The notes below the pieces were generated by a model. The model ran no database searches, was not told the origin of the DNA, and saw nothing but the letters and a program-made list of their open reading frames with translations. Source: Ophioderma brevispina (taxonomy: Eukaryota > Echinodermata > Ophiuroidea > Amphilepidida > Ophiodermatidae). From it: DNA of 64,000 nucleotides. Positions 23,513-34,456 of the stretch are shown here, one piece after another. The stretch lies in the NCBI GenBank assembly GCA_023653785.1, contig JAMKCH010084922.1, positions 1 through 64,000 of the forward strand. The letters are read 5' to 3'. Position 1 is the first letter of the stretch, and each line of letters begins with the position of its first letter. The position numbers were made by a program, and so were the translations under genes.

Positions 23513-23570
23513 GTGAGTAGTGTGCTACACAATTTCATTGTGTGATATAATTTGCTTGGTTGATAGAGAA

Positions 23571-24043
23571 CCGGGAAAAAAAAAAAAAAAAAAAAGGGGG
23601 GGCACTTGTATTGGATATGATGCGTGAACAAGAAAATGTGCAAAGTGGGTCTTTTTATTCCAACAGGCGATCTACGCGCGTACATTGATTAATGTATTAA
23701 AAACGGCAAAATATGGGAAAAAGGGTATGTTTTTTTCGTAACCCTGAAATTGTGATGTACGAGAGATCAAAATCATCAAAAATATTGTAATTTGGAAGTA
23801 AAGCAACATGAGCAAAGCCAGATAATAAGGGTATATTGTCAACACAATGCATTGCTTATTTGTTTAGAGTAGCAAAAACTGACAAAAAGACTTGTTCATG
23901 GTAGCAAAAACAGACAAAAATGTTTGTTTAGGGTATGTTTTTTAGTTGGTGGAAAAACTTGTTTAGGGTGCATTTCGGAAGGCCATGTTCACGCATCATA
24001 TCCACCTTTGAATACAACTGCCCCCCTGCCCCCCCTCACCCCG
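23571..24043. mobile_element. Mutator-like MITE, 9-bp TSD GATAGAGAA
   Basis: An exact 9-bp duplication GATAGAGAA (23562-23570, 24044-24052) flanks 473 bp. The long ends are inverted repeats (GGCACTTGTATT...GGATATGATGCGTGAACA on the left, its complement on the right with CCCCGG outermost). Inside, CTTGTTTAGGGT-type words repeat (about 23860-23970). It includes a run of 21 A then G. Nine-bp duplications and long ends point to the MULE superfamily. In intron 2 of gene A. Confidence 0.78.
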
Positions 24044-24154
24044 GATAGAGAATGAAACAAAATGTTAATGTGTACATATTGACAAAATGCTAAACTGCAT
24101 GTTTCCCATCAATGAGTTCCCAGTTCAGTTTGGTTTTAATTGTTTTTTTTGTGT

Positions 24155-24400
24155 GTGTGTCTTCTGCAAGAGGGCACATAGGGGATTGCTATGGTAGTGG
24201 ATTTGTGTCCGTCTGTGGTAAAATATTGACCCAAATGTTAACCCAAACATAATTGCTCACTTTTTCCACAATTTCACATGGCACTGAAGAGTTGGGTCAA
24301 AGTTCATCTGGGTCATTAGCTGTCATGGCCCCAAAATGGTCAGATTATGAAATTGCTTGGTGTTTCATATTCAGATATTACTTTAAAACTTGGTGGGGGT
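24155..24400 (+). repeat. Dispersed repeat fragment
   Basis: GTGTGTCTTCTGCAAGAGG, GTGTCCGTCTGTGGTAAAAT, then TTGACCCAAATGTTAACCC match 52255-52320 (CTGTCTGTCTGTGGTAAAAA, TTGACCCTAATGTTAACCC). This is the 5' part of the family at 18245. Confidence 0.55.
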
Positions 24401-24618
24401 GTCACTTGTATAAGAAGTAATATGGATATGTCCAGCCCTAAAGACGCCCATTTCACGCCTCTTCAACAGTCCCTAAGATCCCCAGCTGAAGCATAATTCA
24501 GTTCTTAAGATCCCTTTTTGGAATAATTTTTAGTTTTATTTTAGTTCCAAACACTGCAATTTTCCTAATTTCAGTTACTAAGACCATAAATGTAAGAGAC
24601 ATTTGATGCTCCTGTTAA

Positions 24619-25149
24619 AGAGACACTGGCACATTTGAAAAATAGTGCGCCCTCAAGATTTTTCAAAATCGATATTTTTGCATGGTTGTAAGGCTTTTAT
24701 ATACAAAAGCCCTCACCCGAAATGATTAAGACCAAATCAGCTTCCTTATGGCTAAACAGAACGATTTTATAATTTAACGTCGCCGGCGACGTTAAATTCA
24801 GCAGACGACGAAAATGGTGTTTAACACAAGAACACACACTCTGTATGCATGTTTCCCACGCTATGCACACTGTTTGATCGGTCTATAACCTTTGTGGTTT
24901 TAATATCAGTGAGTACAAGTCAAAATATTCAGGTAATATACACATTTGTTGATTAAAGTTATGGAAAACTTCACAGTTGGCTCTACAAATTATCTTTAAT
25001 TTCTTATCCTCATATCAATGTCCCTATCTGTTTTGGGGTATGTTATTTTTATATGTAAAATATATCTCTGTTCTTCCAATGGCCTAGACTATCATTTGAG
25101 AGCAAATTGGAGAAATTTCATATTTTTGTGAAAATGTGCCAGTGCCGCT
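24619..25149 (-). mobile_element. T2 MITE, intact
   Basis: 531 bp between TTAA 24615-24618 and 25150-25153. The ends are AGAGACACTGGCACATTT and AAATGTGCCAGTGCCGCT. It contains a perfect 28-bp palindrome at 24771-24798 (TTTAACGTCGCC and its complement) absent in this exact form from the copy at 22220. Gene A intron 2. Confidence 0.88.
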
Positions 25150-25561
25150 TTAAGTGATCATTAAGCTTTTAAATTTTGCTATGATATGTTCCAGTTTTTT
25201 AATATAGCTGCAATATGATTTGTATGCAGTGTTAAATTTATTTTAAGTCTAATGAATTGATTGCAATATTATTACTGTAAATTTAATGTTGTTTTACTTA
25301 AATTAAGTCTACTTTATTTTTGTAACTTTGTGACTGGGCCATATGGTAGAACAGAGGGATACTTAAATTTCCCTCTGAATATGGACCCAGTATAAAGAAG
25401 AAATAAACAAACAAAAACAAAATCAGCTCCTAAGTTTGAAATCTGAGCTGCACATACCTACCTGGAAAAATTTGAGTGCTGCCTATGCCTCCCCCCTTTT
25501 TCTGATGCTACATCCAGACATCTGCAGTACTAATGGCTAGATTCTCTTGAAGTTTAGATGT

Positions 25562-25990
25562 AAAACTATTCCCTGAAAACTGCAAATATGGGGGCAGCAA
25601 CTAATAAATCAACAAAATAATCAAGCTACCAAATTTGCCAGTAGAAGAAAGTTACATCATCTCATATTTCAAAGTCAACAGAGAGTTAATCTTGAAATCC
25701 TAGAGAGGTAATTGTATCATAACATGAAAGTGTATATTGAGGCATGTTCCCCTAGTGAGAAATGGTGTTGCTCTCATAGCCAAGGGAAATTTGCTGAGGT
25801 GGTCATATTTCTTGTCAATCGTGGTTCAGTGAGTTGATTTGACCTCTATCCACATCATATCCAATGCTTGACACTTTGTTTATAAGTGGCTGTTTTTGGG
25901 CGGGGGTAGCCTGCGGGCTACCCGCTCTATTCGCTTGGGTTTTGACCTACTTTTCAAATAGCAGTGTTGCAGAAAATATTCGTGCCGATT
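25562..25990 (+). repeat. Allelic copy 1 before a 20-A junction
   Basis: 25562-25886 is nearly identical to 26011-26360, with small indels. It then carries about 100 bp not present in the second copy (GGGCGGGGGTAGCCTGCG onward) up to 25990. Best read as the end of one contig holding one allele. Confidence 0.75.
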
Positions 25991-26010
25991 AAAAAAAAAA
26001 AAAAAAAAAA
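25991..26010. other. Exactly 20 A: probable assembly gap
   Basis: One of three runs of exactly 20 A (also 37302-37321 and 44219-44238), each lying between near-identical flanks. A fixed-length gap written as A explains all three. Confidence 0.7.
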
Positions 26011-26360
26011 TAAAACTATTCCCTGAAAACTGCAAATATGGGGGCAGCAACTAATAAATCAACAAAATAATCAAGCTACAAAATTTGCCAGTAGAAGAAA
26101 GTTACATCATCTCATATTTCAAAGTCAAGAGAGAGTTAAAAGTACACAGTTTTCTCTTGGAAATTCTAGAGACGGTAATTGTATCATAACTGAAAGTGTA
26201 TATTGAGGAATGTTCCCCTAGTGAGAAATGGTGTTGCTATTATAGCCATGGGAAAATTTGTGAGGTGGTCATATTTCTTGTCAATGGTGGTTCAGTGAGT
26301 TGATTTGACCCCTATCCACATCAATCCAAGGCTTGACACTTTGTTTATAAGTGGCTGTTT
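26011..26360 (+). repeat. Allelic copy 2 after the 20-A junction
   Basis: Repeats 25562-25886, then continues TTTTTGCAATATCAGGGCC into the T5 element. Differences are short indels (for example an extra AAAGTACACAGTTTTCTC stretch near 26139). Confidence 0.75.
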
Positions 26361-26411
26361 TTGCAATATCAGGGCCAAATGGTGTGGTGGGTGTGTGTGG
26401 GTTGTATTTAA

Positions 26412-27654
26412 AGGTGGTGTTTGATTTATGTGTATTTGTGTATTGTGTTGATATGAGGCCTGGCACTTGCCACATACACCCCCATCAAGTTACCGTGGGG
26501 AAACAAACTTGGGTTTTGATGTAGACGCAATAATGCAGTTGCAAAGCCCTATTCAATACTGTGATTAATAAAGTGTTTACCACTAAAACGGCGGTTTCTT
26601 TTGCCAGGTAGAAGATTAATCCTGAATTGACCCAAACCATTGCAGTGGTACACATTTCTGTGTGTGTGCACACACACCCACACTAGTTTACACCATTCAG
26701 CTGTTACTGATATGTGGTCTTGAGTGTAAGAGTCTCATAATTACCATGACCATGGTCAGTGATAGCAAGATACTGACCCTGCTTGCACTATATTCATGAT
26801 ATTGGGTCTGAAAACTCTGAAATGAGACTAGTTCTCCCCAAGCTGTGGACTACAGTATTTAACAGTTTTTCTGATTGGTGAGTCATATTGTTGGACAAAT
26901 CCACTGTGAAATTGACTTCTATAGCAATTTATATCTAAACTAATGGTTCCAATGTTATACTATGCAATTGTGGTAAACAGTTACATTGTGGCAGGATATT
27001 TTTTTAACACGATAGCATAAACCATTCATAGCAACTTAATATTTAATGTGTGGTAAAACAGGCACACTTTTGTACAGCAATGTAGGACAGATATGTATAC
27101 TACACAATAGTGATTCGGTTGCATTGGACAAAGGAAGTTCCATGTTAAAAGGGTAATCATGATAAACCTGTAAACTGTTGCTGGTGTCATGCAATTGTGA
27201 TTTTCTATACTTCAATATAAAACCAGATGTACCACAACAAGTGCACGAAACGAGTGTCATTTGTTTAACATAAAAGTGACCATTATGTGATGCATGCTGG
27301 CATTACATTCATTACAATACTCATTTTCCTGCATGTTTTGAAATTTAAAATTACTTTATAAATAAAGCTGTTGGATAGTGAATATGACAAATTTTCAAAC
27401 TAAAAATTGTGTTTCAAAACTCAATTGTGTTTCATTTCACAAAGGGGTTTTTTTGTGCACTTCAATACAGAAGATTGTCCTTTTTAAGGAACTCATTCTG
27501 GTTTGTTTATATCTTGGGAATGAAAGGATTTGAGGGCTCAAATTCAGGGGGGGGGGGGCGACAATGAAGGAAAATACGGCCTTTTCATTGATATCAAAAC
27601 GTACTACTTCGGCGTAAATCAAGGGGGTCCAAAGGCGGATCGGAAAACGCCCCT
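26412..27654 (+). mobile_element. T5 MITE split by about 0.9 kb
   Basis: The left half is 26412-26600 (AGGTGGTGTTTGATTTATG to CGGCGGTTT) and the right half about 27500-27654 (TATCTTGGGAATGAAA to AAACGCCCC), between TTAA 26408-26411 and 27655-27658. The intervening 26605-27495 is foreign and unclassified; no exon is seen in it. Confidence 0.65.
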
Positions 27655-27954
27655 TTAATCTATTAAAGTATTTAATCTAGATTTTGCCATTAATTTATCC
27701 TATGAAACTGTCATTAGGTTAGTACACCAAAGCGAAAAATCCAATTTTCAAACATGGATAGTTTTAACTTTGTTTTAATAAAGGTTTTGATGTTTGGGTG
27801 ACTATTTTCAAACAATACACAAAAAGGCGGCTTACTATATTTCATAACAGAATTCCTCCAAAGCTGAATCAGAGATTTTATTATTGGTGCCATGAATTGA
27901 GGAAAATTGTGAGATTATAAATGGGATTTTAGCCAAATGTTGCTACAACAATAA

Positions 27955-28302
27955 AGGTGACTCAGAGATTTTGAAATATCATTTTTTGAGTATTAATTAA
28001 AAATAGTCAAATAGAACTACAGATAGTCAACTAATAGCTCAATCCAAAGTTTGAGAGGAGTCGGATTTTTCATTTTGATGACAATATACATTTATGTATG
28101 GTATAACGTGTCATTAGGATATGTGTGTAACAACAATTCCGGATCCGGAATTTTATAAACAAGTTGTGATTTTCTATATGGAAGGACTTCGATTTGAGCT
28201 TAGTATTTCACACAGTAATTATATGGAAGCATGAGTTATATGCATAAAAACACGATGTGTTGAAATTTGGGGCACCCTCCTCAGGAAATATCTGAGTCGA
28301 CT
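27955..28302 (+). mobile_element. T4 MITE
   Basis: The ends are AGGTGACTCAGAGATTTTG and AATATCTGAGTCGACT, with TTAA at 28303-28306 and a decayed ATAA on the left. A further T4-like end (GCTGAATCAGAGATTTTA, 27861-27878) lies just upstream, perhaps a broken neighbour. Confidence 0.72.
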
Positions 28303-28545
28303 TTAATGAAAAGAATGGTTTCCAAACTTTTTTAATTTGAAGTTGTCTTTTTGCTTGTTTTTCTGGATAGGAAAACACACTTATCCTTTGGTGATACCAT
28401 TGTCATTTGTGGTAAAATCAACCTATGCTTTAAAATGTGTTGATTGGAATAAACTTTTATGCGATGTCAAATTATAGTGATGTGTCAGTTGTTGATCTAA
28501 ACATGCAGAAGAAAACAAAAATGTGAAGCTAGTGATCCCTTTTAA

Positions 28546-30142
28546 AGGGCTATGGTCCAATCACTAATAGCCTCATCCCAGGACTTCATTCTTTTCCGGG
28601 GGGCCATTCAGATATGACAGCGTACACAGCGTGACCAAATTTTTTCGAAAACACAACCTAAACGAGTTTTCTTTGTGAAGCAAATTACCCCCTAAACAAG
28701 TTTTTAGCGCGCTTTCACCAATAATTTTAACCCTAAACAAGTTTTAGGCGCTTTCCCAAAAAATTACCCCCTAAACAAGTTTTGTCCTAATTACAACCCT
28801 AAACAAGTATGGTCTAATATGCATCCCTAAAACAAGTTTGGTATGATGTCAACAATGAGGCTTGATTTGGGGCTTGCAAAAAGATCAGATGTGATCAAAG
28901 AGCATTCTTGGGAGTGTCCGCTGATTTACCCTCCACTCCAGACACCCATGAATATGTCAGAGTCTGACATCTGAATTTAGATTCGTAACAAGGTCATGAT
29001 GCTTTCCAATTCAACATGCACATCGTTCTCAAATATGGGCCTAATCAAATAACAAGCTATACAAATCATCGGAAAACACCGCGGTCATGGCGGTGGACTA
29101 AAAATGCTGATGAATACGATAATGTGCAGAATTTTGCAGTTAGTTCATGGCATGCCAAAACTAAATTGTTTTTTAATTTAAAATACCTTTTTATGTAATG
29201 TTTTTTTGCATTAAAATGATTTGTATAGATCCATCTACTTTCACATCCTATTTAAATTAAAATGAACAAAATTGCAAGCTACTAAATGGCGGGCTAAATG
29301 GTGTATTCCGTTGCTCCGTACGCCCCGACGGCGCCCGTACGTCTATCATTCCATTAACTTTACAAACTTCGATGCTGTCAAAGTTCTGTTTTGTTTACAA
29401 GCATGATTCACACAAGTCTAAATGACATCTTATGGGACCAACTTTGACGATCCTGGCTACAGCGCAGGTTCATAACACTGTCAATACTAGTGACCACACA
29501 TATCTGCGAGTAATGATGCGATAGGTGCCTGTGAGGTTCCTTAGTATTTAAGGATTCGATGTACTCTTGGCATTGGTGCGTCACAGACGTCAAAAAGTTT
29601 CGATCCCAACAAAAAATTACGGGAAGGTAGTTTTTTGTACATGCGGAAAGGAGCGACAGGTTACAAAAACACGAGAAAAGAAATGTAACCCTAAACGCGT
29701 TTGAGGCCAAATTACCAAAAAACTACCTTTTTAATAAAAATCGCAGTTTTTGATACCCTAAACGCGTCACGCGCTTGACGCGCCCCCGACAATAAAAACA
29801 CTTTTCACGCGTTTTTTTGGTCACGCATGTGTACATCATTCTATAGTTGAGTGGCCCCCACGGGATTCTTTTACCGGAAGTAGTCAGAATTTTGGGATCA
29901 AGAAAAAGCTACTAACTTTCTCCATTTGCCTTTTGAAATTTCAGGGCTAAAAGGTGTTTGGTTTAAAGATGTCATTGATATTGGTCAAACCGAATATTGA
30001 TTTACACACAGAGTATTTTATGCGGCTTACAAAATCAAGTTTTGACTGGTTTGAAATATCAGTGTAAAATTTTACAGATGGGGTCTGGGTCAAGTCATAA
30101 ATCAAGATGAACAATTTATAGAAATAAATTGGTCAGCCCCTT
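28546..30142 (+). mobile_element. T6 MITE split by a 1.27-kb element
   Basis: Left part 28546-28600 (GGGCTATGGTCCAATCACTA, AGCCTCATCCCAGGACTTC). Right part about 29872-30142 (TTTTACCGGAAGTAGTCAGA, TTGGGATCAAGAAAAAGCTA). TTAA 28542-28545 is on the left; the right end has decayed (CCTTAGAAAGG). Gene A intron 2. Confidence 0.68.
28601..29868. mobile_element. Mutator-like element with CTAAACAAGTTT subterminal repeats
   Basis: The ends GGGGCCATTCA and TGAGTGGCCCC are inverted repeats, extended by GTACACAGCGTGACC against its diverged complement near 29815. ATTCTTTTCCGG and ATTCTTTTACCGG flank it as an imperfect duplication of about 12 nt. About 28660-28845 holds six CCCTAAACAAGTTT-like repeats, and the far end has ACGCGT-rich repeats. 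A 100-codon minus-strand frame (29408-29710) is the only sizeable frame and is unrecognised. Confidence 0.6.
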
Positions 30143-30145
30143 AGA

Positions 30146-30360
30146 AAGGTGTTTTTGCAATATCTTTGGACCCATAGTAGGATTTAATTTTGCATCAAAA
30201 TGAAAGGCCATATTTTTCTCATTGACGTCCTGAAATTGGAGCCAACGTCCATTTCTTTCCGAAAATAGAAACAAAATGTGCCGTTTAATAGTAACCATCA
30301 ATAGTAGCACAGTAGTGATTTTGGCCTTGCAATTATCCTTTCTTGCTTCTGCCATCAAAA
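30146..30360 (-). mobile_element. T5 MITE fragment
   Basis: GCATCAAAATGAAAGGCCAT, TTTTTCTCATTGACGTCCTG and AAATTGGAGCC match the complement of the T5 right half. Truncated. Immediately follows the T6 remnant. Confidence 0.5.
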
Positions 30361-30714
30361 CCGCAAGTTAGCGTCCCACAAAACTTGCAGTGTGTCAATT
30401 AAGAGAGCAAACAATAAGGACTAACCTCTCTTATCCCAAATTTGAGGACTGTGTCAAAAGTTGTATTCATATAATTTGGATCTATGGTGCTTTACATTCT
30501 TGAGTAAGTGAGGTCAGTAATCAGTGTGTACTTGCAGCATAACACAAGCGCGTTGATTCAAAGCCATGGCTACCCACAGCACAATTGTAAAGGCCGGTGT
30601 GAAATACGCAATATATCTGTATGAACGTTATGACATCACGACTCAATGTTAAGAGTAAATAGCCACTAAAAGGTTGGTTTGCTGTGGTAACATGACTTTT
30701 GTATGTACTCACAG

Positions 30715-30938
30715 CTGGAGACATTGGGGCAGCAGTCTCTGCCAAGAAGCGCATCTGCCCTGATCAAACCAGGTGAGAAACCATGCTGCGTAACAGGGCA
30801 TATACGAGAACCAACAGGGGAGTGAACAAGTCACCATCAGGCCGAGGACTGACGCAGAGTTTACAAAGCCAGCTCGAGCTGGAGACGGAAATGCTGGAGT
30901 TTGCCAAGAATGAGTTCTGGGGGGAGGAAGACGAAGAG
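30715..30938 (+). CDS. Gene A exon 3 with an in-frame TGA / 24-nt GT-AG segment
   Basis: The acceptor GTACTCACAG (30714) gives phase 1, joining exon 2 as FQ-A-GDIGAAVSAKKRICPDQTR. The frame then hits TGA at 30774-30776. If 30773-30796 (24 nt, starting GTGAGA and ending AACAG) is removed, the frame continues as R-AYTRTNRGVNKSPSGRG, then LTQSLQSQLELETEMLEFAK and NEFWGEEDEE, to a donor GAAGAG|GTAAAT (30939), phase 0. The second part is basic and Ser/Gly-rich, then a leucine-rich helix with an acidic end. The open frame on both sides of the TGA is the same frame. Causes could be a micro-intron, a collapsed real intron, a base error at the TGA, or a disabled allele. Confidence 0.75.
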
Positions 30939-30944
30939 GTAAAT

Positions 30945-31090
30945 GATGATGATGATGATGATGATGAAATAGATGTAGATGAGGGGGATGAGATGCGGGG
31001 GGGGATGATGATGAGGGTGATGAAGGTGGGGATAAGGCTTGCAGAAGAGTAGATAAAGAAGTAAATAGCGAGGGACAAACAAAAGAGGGA
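30945..31090 (+). repeat. GAT microsatellite and purine-rich tract just inside intron 3
   Basis: (GAT)n from about 30947, then GGGG- and GATGATGA-rich text to about 31035. If the donor at 30939 were not used, exon 3 would read on into VNDDDDDDDEIDVDEGDEM, an acidic tail ending at 31050. Confidence 0.75.
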
Positions 31091-33240
31091 AATGTTTAAG
31101 ATAATAGGTGTGGAAACTTGACAAAACTGACGTTAATAATGACCATGACCTTTTAAAACCTTATGATCACAATGATGTTGAGGTACCATATGGGAAGTCA
31201 GAAAAGGGGAAGAGAAGGAAGAATCCTCAGCGAAGCAAGAGCAAGTGGTATAAATGAGCCTGGATTTGAAGGACATCATCAAAATGGTTATGGTACTGGA
31301 TTATGGTATCGGGGTTATAAGAATGGAGAGGATGAAGAAGAAAAATGGAACAAAAACGAAAAAGGTTGTTGTTGCATGTCAAGACTCTATAGCGTCCATG
31401 CACAAATAGGCCAAAGTTGTACTTTCATTGGAGTGATTGCAATTAGTATCACAATATTTTTGTTTAACTTGTGATGATTATTTTTGTAATTCTTCTGTGT
31501 GTGAGCCCTAGTGGTATACTTCGGCTACAATTCACAATGTAAACATGCATGAAACCACATCAACGTTTTCTGCACACGCAGCCTTTACAAAGGTGCGCGT
31601 CCAAAAATGCTTTGGTCACTTCCAATGAGGAGAATGGCCCCGGTATACCATTTTTCTTACACCCAAAACCCACTTTTAGTGAAGATTTTTTTTGGGGCCT
31701 TTAGTTCTTTAGTCTTTACTTCTCTGTTGACTGCTATTACCATGTCAATCAGTCCATTCTCCTTGGCCCAGTCCAACAAAATTGTGGTGTGAGAAAATCT
31801 TTTAACCAATTTTGTGGAAAATAGGTCCATGCCATGTTACACAAAATGCATGTTCTTCCATCCCATGACTATATTTGTACCTTAGATGTTGCAAACCAAG
31901 TAATATTTTGTTTTTTAACATTTTGCTGTGTGTCCGAGAAGTTTGTGATTTTTTGACCAATTAACTCTAAAACTTTAAAATCAATGATGCATAACTTGGC
32001 TCAATACACCATGATACCATGTTTGTTACAATATGACTTAATTTGCACAAGTTACAAACATTCGCATGACTAACTGAGGAAATTCAGAAGTTGCAAATTA
32101 CACCTTTAAATAGAGAATATATCTTTAAGAGAAATTTTCCGTGAATATTGGGAAAATCCAAGTGATCATAATCCACACATATTGTATCATGATAAGAGGT
32201 ATCAAAATGCGCAAGTTTTAAAATTAACCCAGACCATGGGGAGAATAAACTGACCTTTCCCAGATCAATTATTTACAGAATAATAATGCTGTTTTTATTC
32301 ACCTTTAACAAATTGAAAGTATATTTGCTAGATCTTGCCATTTTGAGCATAGTTTAGTAATAACAACTCAGCTTATTGGTAGTTATTTTTGTAGAAAGAA
32401 TGCATGTTTTATATCAGTTTTGAAAAGTAGTATTATATTTGTAGGAGATAAAACCCCTTCTATTAGTAACCAGTATTTGGAACAATTGAGACTGGGGTGG
32501 TGGTGTGTGGGGGGGGGGGTAAATTCGCTCAGAATTTGAAGGCATCGTTTGCCACTGTTGTACGTTGCACATTAGGTCTCGCTGGGCGCATTATATCTCA
32601 GATTTTTGTTTACAGCTATTATTGTATTCTTGTCATTGTGCTATTACAATAAATGTGGCATGTTGGTGTTAATCATGCAACTTGTAGATATAAGGTTTAT
32701 GAACAACATGCCGGAAAATTTTACAAATTGTGTCGGCAAGTGAATAGTGACCCCACCTGAAAATTACTGGATCCACCCCTGTGGCTATACCTGTGGCCTT
32801 GCGTGGTCAATAACAGTTTATTTTTTGAAATCACTTCATCACATTTAGTAGATTAGTGATTTTATGCATGTTTGCATGCTAGTGCACATAAAATAGTGTA
32901 AAATACTATAGTTGAAGAAATGCTTTAACCTAAAGGGAGCTCATTATCATTATGAAGAGAAGGGTTAATTTGCCAAAGTGAGTCAAATGGATGTTTTCAT
33001 TTTACTATAAAATGGCGCATTACTTACATTTAGCCTGCAGTTGGTTGAAGAATGTAAATGTACTGAAGGAGCTGAAATAATGGGGTGTCAAAAATGACCT
33101 AAATATCTTGGGGATTAAGGATGATTGGTAGAGATAATCCCCTGTTGATCCCCTCAAGTTGTGAACGTGAAAGACCACCTGCTTATACTGATCAATTGGC
33201 AGTGTACACTTTGGACAATGCTTTTGGCCATCACTGGCTG
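31091..33240. other. Intron 3 of gene A, no element resolved
   Basis: A 103-codon + frame (31163-31474), ending in a hydrophobic stretch (FIGVIAISITIFLFNL), lacks splice support and is probably chance. A run of 10 or more G sits near 32509. The rest is AT-rich without a clear repeat. Confidence 0.4.
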
Positions 33241-33249
33241 AAAATAAGG

Positions 33250-33636
33250 TACGGCTACATGGAGGCTGAAACTTAGAGTTTCAAAACTCTGGAGTGTCGA
33301 TCGGTTTTTGCCGTGTGGACGTGATTCGAGTTATAATTCCGGAAGTGGTTTATTGATAATTGGGGTCTAGCGGGATTTTATCCCCCTAAAAAACCCTTGG
33401 GTTAAGCACAAATTCCAATAACACTCTGGAGTGTTAATGGGGTGCCCATGTTGACAGCGTGAGGATAGGAGCAGGGGTGACCTTGCAAAGTCATCTTTGT
33501 TGACAAATTCCTGTATTTGAATATCACGTTAGAAAGCAGCCAGAGGCTGTCCTGTATGTTTTGTTTTTTTTAAAGGCTTCCTGTATGGTTTGGACTCCGG
33601 TCCTACACTTTGATATGACAAGCAGAGGAGAATGGT

Positions 33637-33670
<34 letters not shown>

Positions 33671-33810
33671 GATTTCATAGTTTCGCATTGTGTGGACACA
33701 ACTTGGAATAAAGTAAAATGAATGGATTTAAATTTTTCACCTCCAGAGTTTTAAACCCTTGGAGTTTCGTGGCAGTTTGAACATGGCTATTCTTGTTTTG
33801 ATGGGGGGGG
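33250..33810. repeat. Inverted-repeat element with 32-nt poly(G)
   Basis: GGCTACATGG...GAGTTTCAAAACTCTGGAG near 33252-33294 is complementary to CTCCAGAGTTTTAAACC...CATGGCTA near 33741-33788. Inside are G runs, the longest 33638-33669. Probably an old foldback MITE. The poly(G) could form stacked quadruplexes and is prone to assembly error. Confidence 0.55.
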
Positions 33811-34279
33811 GACGACTTGATGGCTATTTCTCTGAGAGCTGAAATCCCTTTACTTATTTACAAAGCTGAACATATGGCTGCCAGCTGGCGGTTGGATTCT
33901 ATTTTTCTATATGATAGTAATTAGAATAATTACAAACCAATTTCCTCATAATAAAAATCTCCATCATTCAACTTCCTATTGGTGCTAAACTTGAGGTGGC
34001 TGAAAATATCATTACATCATTGAGTATATCTATGTTGGTATTTCTGCCATTCCTCTTTTCTTTCATTAGATATGTGGATGTAGTTAGGTGATTAGAATAG
34101 AGGTAGATATTTTGTTACAATGCTGTTTTAAATTCTGATTTGTGACTATATATGGGTAGTATCCGACATCTGTATGGTGTACATTCCTACAATACATTGA
34201 GCAAAATTGCTTGAAGTGATAAATTATATTACCAAAAATAGGAAAAAGGGACTTCTTTTCTGTTGTTTTATGTTCCCAG

Positions 34280-34429
34280 TTCTTAGAAGAAGTGATGTCA
34301 ACGATAAAGAAAGATATGAGCTACTTGGAAGCGGAACCCATCAGGTCGTCCGAGGTGCGTCTACTTAAAGATAGCATTGATGAGCGAATGCAGAGGTCAA
34401 GAGGAGATATGGGTGATTTGCCAGAGTAG
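34280..34429 (+). CDS. Gene A terminal exon 4
   Basis: The acceptor TGTTCCCAG (34279) after a pyrimidine-rich stretch gives phase 0, matching the exon 3 donor. Fifty codons read FLEEVMSTIKKDMSYLEAEP, then IRSSEVRLLKDSIDERMQRS and RGDMGDLPE, ending TAG at 34427-34429. An amphipathic helix followed by a charged tail. Real by codon character and phase agreement; function unknown. The stop codon is 23 nt before the TTAA of a T7 MITE. Confidence 0.8.
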   Translation, partial: FLEEVMSTIKKDMSYLEAEPIRSSEVRLLKDSIDERMQRSRGDMGDLPE

Positions 34430-34456
34430 AATAGAATATGCAAAGGAGGGTATTAA

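Noticed and set aside
29408..29710. 100-codon minus-strand frame
   Set aside because: Falls inside a transposon-like element; no recognised domain, and a missing family makes a transposase claim unsafe.
31163..31474. 103-codon plus frame ending in a hydrophobic segment
   Set aside because: Inside intron 3 of gene A, with no acceptor or homology and a composition like its surroundings. A small membrane protein cannot be excluded but is not supported.
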